In this document: positions 18,636 through 26,297 of the stretch, piece by piece
Position numbering within the stretch: the stretch's first letter is position 1
Layout of the letters: the number at the start of each line of letters is the position of its first letter
Source of the DNA: Sphingobacterium bambusae
GTDB taxonomy: Bacteria > Bacteroidota > Bacteroidia > Sphingobacteriales > Sphingobacteriaceae
Length of the DNA stretch: 64,000 nt
Assembly (NCBI RefSeq): GCF_033955345.1
Contig: NZ_CP138332.1
Location: 4,960,001-5,024,000, forward strand
Direction of reading: 5' to 3'
The notes under the pieces: model-generated
Databases searched by the model: none
Seen by the model: only the letters and a program-made list of their open reading frames with translations
What the model was told of the DNA's origin: nothing
Position numbers and translations under genes: made by a program

Positions 18636-18893
18636 TTAATGTTTATTACGCAGGAAAATACGGATGAAGTAGACTAATCCGATAATAGATAGTAGATTGA
18701 AAATAAATATAAAACCCAATAGATAGATGAAAGAAGAAGGGGCGTATAAGTAATAAAGCACCAATAGTGCAATGATGCTTATCGACGAGAAAATACCAAT
18801 TTTAAAGTATTTTTTCTGCTGTGCAATGCGACCGGATAGACGTAATTTGCGTTCGCTTCTGCTTTCAATTGTTATTGCTTCCACTGTTTTCAC
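18636..18893 (-). CDS. Small two-helix membrane protein
   Basis: An 85-residue frame starting with GTG at 18893 (an ATG frame just upstream ends in a TGA overlapping this GTG). A charged N-terminus (ESRSERKLRLSGRIAQQKK) precedes two hydrophobic helices, roughly 33-53 (IGIFSSISIIALLVLYYLY) and 56-80, and a basic tail RIFLRNKH. This topology and charge distribution look like a genuine small inner-membrane protein, but I know no family. The evidence is the composition only, so confidence is limited. Confidence 0.5.
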   Translation of the reverse strand: MKTVEAITIESRSERKLRLSGRIAQQKKYFKIGIFSSISIIALLVLYYLYAPSSFIYLLGFIFIFNLLSIIGLVYFIRIFLRNKH

Positions 18894-19254
18894 GCTGCGT
18901 GTTTCATGCTTGGTTTACGAATACTTATTTAATTTGATTATTGTTCAATCATCGGAACGTCAAAAATACTGGCAAAGAATATGCCGCTTTTTGATAAAAA
19001 TCGTTACCACTGTGTAATTTAAGTAGAAATTCGCAGCGTACCAAGTGAAATATCGTTTTTCTACGTATACACTTGATTTTCAATAAGCAGTCATATTGAT
19101 TTTTGTCAACTACTTTCTGTTGTATTGTAAGTAAATATCCCTTCTCGATGAAGCAAATAAAAGGTTTTTATAAAAGACTAGTAATTTAGTAGTTTATTTA
19201 TTTTGTTGATGTTTGAACATTGCTTAGTTTTGAAAAATACCAATACATACTAAC
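18894..19254. other. AT-rich gene-free stretch ahead of the sulfatase
   Basis: No coding frame is supported. The only feature I can name is the sulfatase promoter at its right end (19202-19232). Confidence 0.6.
19202..19232 (+). promoter_or_regulatory. Consensus Bacteroidota promoter for the sulfatase gene
   Basis: TTTG (19202-19205), a 19-bp spacer and TAGTTTTG (19225-19232) match the -33/-7 consensus TTTG-N19-TAnnTTTG exactly. The predicted start of transcription, near 19239, lies about 16 bp before the ATG at 19255. Confidence 0.75.
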
Positions 19255-20877
19255 ATGCTTCTATTTTTACGTCAATTAAGCCATCGGATTTGGGTGCGAT
19301 CGTTCTTTTCAACAGTACCGGCGTTAGTTCTTCTCGTACCAAGGGTCATTTCATCAAAAAGTGAATCCTATCTATGTACCAAGAATCTCGTTTTGTTGTT
19401 TGCTATACTGTTAGGGGTGATGCAAGGGAACGTTTTTGCGCAAGAAAACGATGAGCATAGTACGAAAAAGCCAATGAACATTCTGTTTTTGGTGTCGGAT
19501 GACATGCGTACGGAGCTTCATGCTTATGGTGTTCAGCGAGCAAAGACACCAAATCTAGATCAGTTGGCAAAAGATGGGGTGCTGTTTGAACGGGCGTACT
19601 GCCAATACCCGTTGTGCGGACCGTCTCGAGCCTCTTTGCTCAGCGGAAGACGGCCAACGACAAGCGGTTTGTATGGCAATAGGGAGTGGTTTGGCGCCAG
19701 TTTCCCAGATTGGGTAAGCTTACCCAAATATTTTAAGCAACAGGGATACCTTACCCTTCGTACAGGCAAAATCTTTCATGGTGGTATCGATGATACCGAG
19801 GCATGGGTAGAAGGTGGAGAGCAACGTTTGCATCAAAATCCTATTTCCGTGGAAGGTCCGGGATCTGTGGGCGTTGAAGAATTTTATCGAGGAATTTGGA
19901 ACAATATGCCTAAGGTAGCCCCAGGTGCCAACCCGCAGGTAAAGCCCGATCGCTGGGAGGCTGTTCCCGATGAGCAGGCGCTATCCCTTGGCGATACCAA
20001 GGTTGCTGATCAGGCTATCGCCTATATTCGATCCAGCAAAGATGCCGATAAGCCATTTTTTATAGCCTGTGGCTTTTCAAAGCCGCACGCACCATTGATT
20101 GCGCCAAAGCGTTTTTTTGATCTCTATAATCAAGATGATATACAATTGCCTCCGAATTTTGCATCACTCCCCTCCATTCCTTATGGATTTCCCGCCGGAT
20201 CAATTCGCCCGCGCAATGCGGATCTTTTTGTCAACCGTTCGGCATCGGTAGAGGAGGCTCGCGCCATGACTTTGGCTTACCTGGCCTGTGTAAGTTATGT
20301 AGATTGGAATGTAGGGCGTGTTCTACAGGAGTTGGAAGACCAAGGGCTACGGGAAAACACCATTATTGTTTTTTGGAGTGATCACGGTTATCAACTGGGC
20401 GAGCGCGGCAAATGGTCAAAAGCAGGGTCATTATGGGAGCAAGGAACTAGGGTGCCGTTTCTCCTTGTTGATCCGCGCGCACAAGGCAATGGACAATCGT
20501 CTCCGCGCGTCGTGGAGCTATTGGATATTTATCCCACGCTGGCCGAACTTTGCGGATTGCCTCAGCCGGAAGGTGTTGAAGGCTTGAGTTTGGCGCCGCT
20601 GCTAGCAGATCCCCGTTCTTCTTGGGATCGACCGGCCTACACGGTTTGGAATGAACATGGTAAAGGCATTACCGGGGTGGCCGTGCGCACCGAGAAATGG
20701 CGTTATGCGCAGTTTTTTGGCATTGGCGAAGGCGCGTTCTTAACGGATGCTGAAAACGATCCGCATGAACTCGTTAATTTGGTCGCTGATCCGCGATATG
20801 CGGAGGTGGTGCGGCATTTACGAGCGCTTGCTGAGGCCTATGTGGCTGGCAAGACGGAAAGATCAGCGGCGCCGTAG
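19255..20877 (+). CDS. Secreted sulfatase (S1 family, iduronate-2-sulfatase-like)
   Basis: A 540-residue type I sulfatase. The core begins MNILFLVSDDMRTELHAYG (metal-binding D82, D83) and has the formylglycine motif CGPSRASLLSGRRP with Cys121 to be oxidised by an anaerobic or FGE-type maturase; further motifs are TGKIFHGG, FSKPHAPLIAP and IVFWSDHGYQLGERGKWSK. The sequence is closest in style to iduronate-2-sulfatase-like (S1_7) enzymes. The N-terminus is unusual: two hydrophobic stretches, about 17-30 and 44-62, the second ending GNVFAQ like a signal-peptidase site. The consensus promoter only 23 bp upstream supports the first ATG all the same. It stands alone next to a Tat-type aldo/keto reductase; no Sus partner adjoins it. 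Confidence 0.92.
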   Translation: MLLFLRQLSHRIWVRSFFSTVPALVLLVPRVISSKSESYLCTKNLVLLFAILLGVMQGNVFAQENDEHSTKKPMNILFLVSDDMRTELHAYGVQRAKTPNLDQLAKDGVLFERAYCQYPLCGPSRASLLSGRRPTTSGLYGNREWFGASFPDWVSLPKYFKQQGYLTLRTGKIFHGGIDDTEAWVEGGEQRLHQNPISVEGPGSVGVEEFYRGIWNNMPKVAPGANPQVKPDRWEAVPDEQALSLGDTKVADQAIAYIRSSKDADKPFFIACGFSKPHAPLIAPKRFFDLYNQDDIQLPPNFASLPSIPYGFPAGSIRPRNADLFVNRSASVEEARAMTLAYLACVSYVDWNVGRVLQELEDQGLRENTIIVFWSDHGYQLGERGKWSKAGSLWEQGTRVPFLLVDPRAQGNGQSSPRVVELLDIYPTLAELCGLPQPEGVEGLSLAPLLADPRSSWDRPAYTVWNEHGKGITGVAVRTEKWRYAQFFGIGEGAFLTDAENDPHELVNLVADPRYAEVVRHLRALAEAYVAGKTERSAAP

Positions 20878-20902
20878 GGATCGTTGTCGATCGATCCCTA
20901 CG
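20873..20902. terminator. Hairpin between convergent sulfatase and aldo/keto reductase genes
   Basis: CGTAGGGATCG (20873-20883) pairs perfectly with CGATCCCTACG (20892-20902) around an 8-nt loop. The sulfatase stop codon is inside the left arm. No T-run follows, so it is a terminator by position and stem strength only. Confidence 0.55.
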
Positions 20903-20944
20903 CTGTGTTGTGCCCGGTGCTGCTGTGCGATAGTACCAAAGGAA

Positions 20945-22057
20945 TTATTGACCGGTTTGTGTCGCTGATATACCGGTGTATCGATCACCGACTATTTTTA
21001 TAGCCGATAGGGCTGCGGTAAGCTGTTCCAGTTCACTAGGGTCAAAGCTATAGTCGGCGGCCGCAAGGTTTTCGTGTAGATGCGCCGCTTTTGTTGTGCC
21101 CGGTATAGGGACAATAAAAGTTTTTTTAGCCAGTAGCCAGGCTAGTGCCACCTGTGCCGCGGTGAGCCCGCGTTGGTCGCCAAAATCTTTCAAGATCTCT
21201 ATTAGGGGCCAATTTGCTATAACCGCTTCTTTTTGGTAGCGGGGTAGTGACGGCCGATTGTCGTTCGCCGCATTATATTTCGTGCGTTCATGGAGATAGC
21301 CCGAGAGCATTCCGCGACTAAGCGGCGAGTAGGGTACGAAACCGATGCCCAACTCTTCACATGTGTTAAGAACATGTTGTTCTGGTGAGCGGGTCATTAA
21401 CGAATATTCACTTTGCAGTGCCGTTAGCGGTTGTATCGCGTGTGCTTTGCGCACTTGTGCAGCGCTTGCTTCGCTCATTCCAAAATGTTTTACCTTGCCC
21501 TCCTTTATCAGATCGCTCACCGTGCCAGCGACCTCCTCCAAGGGAACCTGTGGATCTACGCGATGTTGATACAAGAGGTCTATATAATCGGTGCGCAGAT
21601 GCTTGAGTGAATTTTCCACGACCTGTCGAATACGTTCGGGGCGACTATCCAGTCCTTCGCTTGGAATACCATTTTTGAATCCAAATTTTGTTGCTATGAT
21701 TATCTCTTTGCGGAAGGGTGCCAGTGCTTCGCCAACCAACTGCTCATTTATGATGGGACCATAAGCTTCCGCGGTATCAAAAAGTGTAACGCCCATGTCT
21801 TTCGCTTTTCTTAACAAGCTGATCATGGCGCCTCGATCCGGCACGAAACTGCGGTGGTAGCTCATGCCCATGCAACCTAATCCTAATGAAGATACCTTTA
21901 GGGCTTGCTTTCCCGATCCCAAAACTCGGCTCGCGGATCCATCGGTTTTGGATTGTGTACTTCCGTTTGATGCGAAGGCCGTCGATGTGAAAGATAGTAG
22001 TGAAGGGACACCTAGCGCGGCCGTTTTTAGAAAATCTCGTCGATTGTTACTGTTCAT
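20945..22057 (-). CDS. Aldo/keto reductase with Tat signal peptide
   Basis: The start is set at the ATG at 22057 because it puts a twin-arginine motif at the N-terminus (MNSNNRRDFLKTAALG), followed by a hydrophobic segment and TAFASNG. The 370-residue protein has the AKR tetrad: Asp and Tyr in TLFDTAEAYGP, Lys in IIATKFGFKNG and His in LLYQHRVDPQVP. The ending VALAWLLAKKTFIVPIPGTTK is the NADP-binding block. It resembles the AKR13/YakC group. A Tat-exported NADP-dependent enzyme is notable, since cofactor would be loaded in the cytoplasm before export; many Bacteroidota paralogues share this design. The substrate is unknown. Confidence 0.9.
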   Translation of the reverse strand: MNSNNRRDFLKTAALGVPSLLSFTSTAFASNGSTQSKTDGSASRVLGSGKQALKVSSLGLGCMGMSYHRSFVPDRGAMISLLRKAKDMGVTLFDTAEAYGPIINEQLVGEALAPFRKEIIIATKFGFKNGIPSEGLDSRPERIRQVVENSLKHLRTDYIDLLYQHRVDPQVPLEEVAGTVSDLIKEGKVKHFGMSEASAAQVRKAHAIQPLTALQSEYSLMTRSPEQHVLNTCEELGIGFVPYSPLSRGMLSGYLHERTKYNAANDNRPSLPRYQKEAVIANWPLIEILKDFGDQRGLTAAQVALAWLLAKKTFIVPIPGTTKAAHLHENLAAADYSFDPSELEQLTAALSAIKIVGDRYTGISATQTGQ

Positions 22058-22174
22058 ACGATTGCTGTTTTTAGTTCTACATCGTTTTGTTAAAAACAAA
22101 GTTCAGCAATTCCAAATCTGTCGTTGGTGTATGGATTACGGTTTTAGCTACCACTTTTACCGAAATCGTGTTGA

Positions 22175-23272
22175 TTAATGCTTATTGAAGTCGGTTAGGT
22201 TGACGATATTTTTGATTTTTTCGTCCAGTTCTCTGGTGCTCAATTTAAGCATGGCTATTTCTTCGGGCATATCCTTGCCAAATTTTTCACCAAGGTATTC
22301 GGCAATGCCCAAAATAGAGGATACGGGCCTGCGTAGCTCGTGAGATTGGTAGAAGGTTACCCTGCGCAAATGTTCATTTTGCTCAGTCAATCGCGCATCC
22401 TGTTTCACTTTTTGTGTAACGTCCAGCGCATTGCAAGATACACCAATAATATTGTCTTCAGGATCTAGGGCCGGCTCAAAATAAACGAGCCAATAAAGAT
22501 GAGTTTTTTCGCTTTTAGAATCCACATGCACCACGCTAGGTTCGCCTTTTAGCGCGAGTTTGTAGCTTTGCATTAATTCCAGAGCACTGTGTTTCTGTAT
22601 GTATCTTCGTACGTCATCGCCTTCTTTTGGGTCTTCCGCACAGTTTTCAAAAACAAGGTCTGCGAATATGGTGTTGTAGCTTAATATTCGGAAATTTGTA
22701 TCTAATAGGAGATGAAGGACAAGTTTACTGTTAAAAAAGGACTTTAATCGTATCTGCGAAAGACGCACATCTTCCAGTTTCTCTTTGAGAAGCATAATAC
22801 TCGCTTGCAGTTCAAACAATTGCACGATTTGTTTGGCCAGGATGCTTAACATCGATAGCTGCGTCTCGGAGAGGGTAAGGCAATGGTCACTCAATACACA
22901 TAGCGTTCCCACCTTATGTTCATCGTGGGTCAATAAGGGAACGTTTACGTAAGACCGTATAAAGGGGGCGCCCAAAACATAGGGGTTGTTGAGTAGTTTT
23001 GGTTCTTGCCAAGTATCTTGTACAATAAAAGGACGTTGGCCAACGATCGGTATATCGGAAAAGGCCTCATGCCAATAGTTGTTCTCTGGCGTGATGCCCC
23101 AATTGTAATGAAAATGGGGAGCAACGGTATCTAATATGGTGATCGAGGCAATCTGTGCAGAACATACTTCAGCGGCGAGTTGCACCAAATCGCGTACTTC
23201 TTTTTCATTTTCGAATTGTATACTGAGAAAACGGTCCAGCGCTCGAAGTCTTTTTATCTCCCTTAATGGCAT
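22175..23272 (-). CDS. GAF-PAS-HisKA protein lacking a catalytic ATPase domain
   Basis: A 365-residue protein: GAF (about 20-165, with AEVCSAQIASITILD and VPLLTHDEHKVGTLCVLSD), a short coiled coil, PAS (about 185-295, with FRILSYNTIFADLVFE and DNIIGVSCNALDVTQ), then a HisKA helix pair with FYQSHELRRPVSSIL, His311. The frame stops 54 residues after this His; there is no N, G1 or G2 box, and the downstream DNA in any frame does not restore one. Such SHxLRxPV proteins occur widely in Sphingobacteriaceae; they can accept or pass on phosphate but cannot phosphorylate themselves. A single-domain receiver gene lies 52 bp upstream in the same direction, a plausible partner. Confidence 0.85.
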   Translation of the reverse strand: MPLREIKRLRALDRFLSIQFENEKEVRDLVQLAAEVCSAQIASITILDTVAPHFHYNWGITPENNYWHEAFSDIPIVGQRPFIVQDTWQEPKLLNNPYVLGAPFIRSYVNVPLLTHDEHKVGTLCVLSDHCLTLSETQLSMLSILAKQIVQLFELQASIMLLKEKLEDVRLSQIRLKSFFNSKLVLHLLLDTNFRILSYNTIFADLVFENCAEDPKEGDDVRRYIQKHSALELMQSYKLALKGEPSVVHVDSKSEKTHLYWLVYFEPALDPEDNIIGVSCNALDVTQKVKQDARLTEQNEHLRRVTFYQSHELRRPVSSILGIAEYLGEKFGKDMPEEIAMLKLSTRELDEKIKNIVNLTDFNKH

Positions 23273-23324
23273 AGTTGTTTACTCGGTTGGTAGCGGTTTG
23301 TGTTGTTGATTTCGTGCATAAAAC

Positions 23325-23717
23325 TTAGGAACTTCCGAATGCATTTTCGAAAATTCGCTTAAAATTACTAATACTTAAGGGTTTTTTTAAATAATCTTTG
23401 ACGAGTTTCTTTCCTAAACTACGATCGCGATCACTTTCGGCTGTAGAGGAGCTCACCATGTAGACGTGACTGTTGTCAAATATATTCATTTTCTCCATCT
23501 CATCAATCAGTTGCCATCCATCGATCAGCGGCATATTAATGTCTACCAAGATTAAGCTTGGAATATCTTCCTGCGTTAAAGAATCTGCACCAAAATAGGT
23601 AAGTGCTTCTTGCCCGTTGCTGAAAAACAAAAGCTTGGCATCGCTAGAACAGTGCGTAAAATATGTTCTGCACAAAAACTGAAAAACTGGATCATCATCA
23701 ACAACACTTATCAACAT
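23325..23717 (-). CDS. Single-domain response regulator
   Basis: Start placed at the ATG at 23717 (MLISVVDDDPVFQFL); an in-frame TTG two codons earlier is less likely. The 130-residue protein is a receiver domain alone: acidic triad in VVDDD, phosphoacceptor Asp59 in LILVDINMPLIDGW, the conserved Ser/Thr in VYMVSSSTAE and Lys in KDYLKKPLS. It has no output domain, so it would act by protein contact or as a phosphate shuttle. It lies upstream of the HisKA-only protein in the same operon (52-bp gap), which supports a phosphorelay between the two. Confidence 0.93.
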   Translation of the reverse strand: MLISVVDDDPVFQFLCRTYFTHCSSDAKLLFFSNGQEALTYFGADSLTQEDIPSLILVDINMPLIDGWQLIDEMEKMNIFDNSHVYMVSSSTAESDRDRSLGKKLVKDYLKKPLSISNFKRIFENAFGSS

Positions 23718-24295
23718 ACGCAAACAATATATTTGTTTAGTTAAACACGTAAAACTTCCTCATAATTTAATTTACGCCCCAATTATACGAAAAAATGATT
23801 AGAACAAATGGTATTAGGCGACTTTATTTGATAGCTAAATGTTGCACATTGTGTACCATGGGGTTAGAAGCTCTACATTTTATAACATTATTGGCAGGAC
23901 TTTGTTTTCAATCGATTGCGTAAATTGGATTACATTTCGATTTTGCTAAGAAAACGGCAGTTTTATAGTTTGTTTATCAAAAAAAGCGTTATATACAATA
24001 TGCATGAATTTCAAGATTTGTTTTTAGCGTTAAATTATTAAAGGTCTTGTTTTTTGTTGCTGGACAAACAGGATTTATTCTTTTGTAAAAGAACACCTGC
24101 TCATCTACCGTTGCTGTGCATACTGTGCTGTGTCCTGTTCTATATAAAGACGCAACCTGCTGATTTGGAAATGATAAATACGGAAAAATTAGCTAAGATT
24201 AGGGAATAAAACCAAAAGCTCCACCTGCTTTCGGACGATATTTTATTATATTTGCTCTTAATTTAGATTTAATATAAATAATTAACTATCGATAT
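23718..24295. other. AT-rich divergent intergenic region
   Basis: This 578-bp stretch separates the minus-strand receiver gene and the plus-strand ankyrin operon. I find no coding frame of substance and no RNA gene that I recognise. The right end carries a likely promoter, TATATTTG at 24247-24254. Confidence 0.6.
24225..24254 (+). promoter_or_regulatory. Likely promoter of the ankyrin-DUF2271-PepSY-ApbE operon
   Basis: TATATTTG at 24247-24254 matches TAnnTTTG. A weak CTG at 24225-24227 lies at the right distance for the -33 element (19 bp). Transcription would start near 24261, about 35 bp before the ATG. Confidence 0.5.
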
Positions 24296-25798
24296 ATGAT
24301 AAAGAAGTTTATTCTATCAGCCTTGTTACTGGCTTCGTTATCGGGGAAAGCACAGAACAGCACCTTGTTGACTGCCGATTTTTGGAAATCAAACCCAACA
24401 CTTGTACAGGTTAAAGCAGAGATCGAGAAGGGCAACAGTCCTTCGACGCCGAATGCGGCATCCTTTGATCCGGTCACTATGGCGATCATGAATAAGGCTT
24501 CAAATGATGTCATTAAGTTTTTGATCGAGCAGGATGGTAACAGTGTGACCAAAAAAACACACCACAGTAGAAGCTATTTACATTGGGCGGCATCCAGTGG
24601 CAATTTAGAGTTGGTTCAGTATCTTATCGAGAAAGGTTCTGACGTCCATTACCAAGATAGTCATGGTGATGCTATTACAGCCTACGCCGCTTCATCGGGT
24701 AACAAAAATACCGCGATATTCGATGCTTTGTTTAAGGCAGGGGTTGATCCAAAGCAAACTTACAGCGATGGTGCAACACTTTTAATGCTCGCTGTAGCAA
24801 CGGATAAGGATTTGAGCATCAGTGATTACTTCGTATCCAAGGGCTTATCCCTTGATGCCAAAGATGCGCTTGGACGTACTGCAGCAGATTATGCTGCGAA
24901 ATTGGGGGATACGGCCTTGATGGAGAAATTGGCAACAAGAGGAGTGAAGCCTACAAATCAAGCGTTGTTTTTCGCAACACAGGGTTCACGTCAATCAAGC
25001 AACGGTCTGGAAACCTATAAATACTTGGTGGAAACCTTGAAATTGGACCCCAAAGCAACTAATAAAGATGGAGCAACTATCCTACACGCTTTGGTCCGTC
25101 GTCCAAATATGGAGATCGTCAACTATTTTATCGGTAAAGGTGTTGACCTCAGTAAAGCAGACCGGGAAGGCAATACGATCCTGATCAATGCTGCCGCTGG
25201 ACACGATGCTAAACTTGTTGAGCTTTTACTTAGCAAAGATAAGCAGGTTAATGCGCGCAATGAAAAAGGAGAATCGGCATTGACGAAAGCAGTGGCCAAT
25301 GGCTCTTCGGAAGTTGTCGCACTGTTACTGAAAAATGGTGCTGATGTTAAAGTTTTGGATAAGGATGATAACAACTTGGCTTACTACTGGTTTAGCTCTT
25401 TCCGTGAAGCCGGTGCTGGCGGCGGCCCGCGTGGTCCTCAAGCTACTGGGAATGACTTCGAAGAAAAATTAGCCATCTTAAAGCAAAATGGCCTATCGGT
25501 AACCGAAGCACAGAAAAATGGAAGCTCTTTATTTCATGTGGCGGTAGCCAAGGAAAATATCAACTTGATCAAGAAAGCTTCGGAGCTTGGTGCAGATGTA
25601 AATGCACAAGACAGTGAAGGCACTACCGCTTTACATAAAGCTGCACTTATTGCCAAAGATGATACCATGCTGAAAGCACTACTTGCTTGCGGTGCTAAAA
25701 AGGAGCTGAAAACAGAGTTCGATGAAACGGCTTATGATTTAGCCAAAGACAACGAGTTTTTGACCAGTAACCAAGTTTCTGTTGATTTTCTAAAATAA
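24296..25798 (+). CDS. Periplasmic ankyrin-repeat protein
   Basis: A 500-residue protein with a signal peptide (MIKKFILSALLLASLSGKAQ) and about ten ankyrin repeats through nearly its whole length. Clear repeats include SRSYLHWAASSGNLELVQYL, DGATLLMLAVATDKDLS, REGNTILINAAAGHDAKLVE, KGESALTKAVANGSSEVVAL, NGSSLFHVAVAKENINLIKK and EGTTALHKAALIAKDD. A Gly/Pro-rich insertion (GAGGGPRGPQATGND) interrupts the array around residue 380. Exported ankyrin proteins serve as binding scaffolds. It is the first gene of a four-gene operon (4-bp gap to the next) for a flavin-based redox system, so it probably binds or positions one of those proteins; that is inference. Confidence 0.92.
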   Translation: MIKKFILSALLLASLSGKAQNSTLLTADFWKSNPTLVQVKAEIEKGNSPSTPNAASFDPVTMAIMNKASNDVIKFLIEQDGNSVTKKTHHSRSYLHWAASSGNLELVQYLIEKGSDVHYQDSHGDAITAYAASSGNKNTAIFDALFKAGVDPKQTYSDGATLLMLAVATDKDLSISDYFVSKGLSLDAKDALGRTAADYAAKLGDTALMEKLATRGVKPTNQALFFATQGSRQSSNGLETYKYLVETLKLDPKATNKDGATILHALVRRPNMEIVNYFIGKGVDLSKADREGNTILINAAAGHDAKLVELLLSKDKQVNARNEKGESALTKAVANGSSEVVALLLKNGADVKVLDKDDNNLAYYWFSSFREAGAGGGPRGPQATGNDFEEKLAILKQNGLSVTEAQKNGSSLFHVAVAKENINLIKKASELGADVNAQDSEGTTALHKAALIAKDDTMLKALLACGAKKELKTEFDETAYDLAKDNEFLTSNQVSVDFLK

Positions 25799-25802
25799 CA
25801 TA

Positions 25803-26288
25803 ATGAATAAAACATTGCGATTTTTAATGATCATCACGGCGTTCGTGCTGTTGAGTAACGTAAGCTATGCGCAGTCGAGCAAATACAAGTGTATGATTCA
25901 AATGAATAGTTATGAAGGAGAGGCAGCCTATGTGGTGATCTCTTTGATTAGCCCTAATGGAGCCTACGAGAAGACATTGTCAGTCTTGGGTCCTGATAAA
26001 CAATGGTACAATACCCTTAAAGAATGGTATAAGTTTCAGACCAAAACAGGCGAGAAGCTCAGTGCAGTCACTGGCGCCTCTGTTGGCGGTGGCGATCGCG
26101 CCGTACGGACTATTGCCATCGATGATGCTAAATTGAACAAGGGCTACAAGCTACGCTTTGAATCAGCTGTAGAAGAGAAGAAATATCATGTACAAGATGT
26201 AGAGATACCGTTGACTAGCGACGCGGTCACGGAGCGTGCTGTCGGCAAAGGCTATATCCGTTTTGTAAAGCTTAGTAAGGTTCAGTAA
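25803..26288 (+). CDS. DUF2271 protein, candidate FMN-carrying periplasmic electron carrier
   Basis: A 161-residue exported protein: signal peptide with likely cleavage after SYAQ (residue 24), then the DUF2271 core (YKCMIQMNSYEGEAAYVVIS, VLGPDKQWYNTLKEWYKF). At 87-93 it reads SAVTGAS: TGAS resembles the (S/T)GA(S/T) site at which ApbE attaches FMN in NqrC-type proteins, with Ser93 in the acceptor position. An ApbE gene lies at the end of the same operon, and a PepSY-flavodoxin reductase lies between them. The reading as a flavinylated carrier rests on motif and context. The gaps to neighbours are 4 and 9 bp. Confidence 0.85.
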   Translation: MNKTLRFLMIITAFVLLSNVSYAQSSKYKCMIQMNSYEGEAAYVVISLISPNGAYEKTLSVLGPDKQWYNTLKEWYKFQTKTGEKLSAVTGASVGGGDRAVRTIAIDDAKLNKGYKLRFESAVEEKKYHVQDVEIPLTSDAVTERAVGKGYIRFVKLSKVQ

Positions 26289-26297
26289 CAGCTAGGC

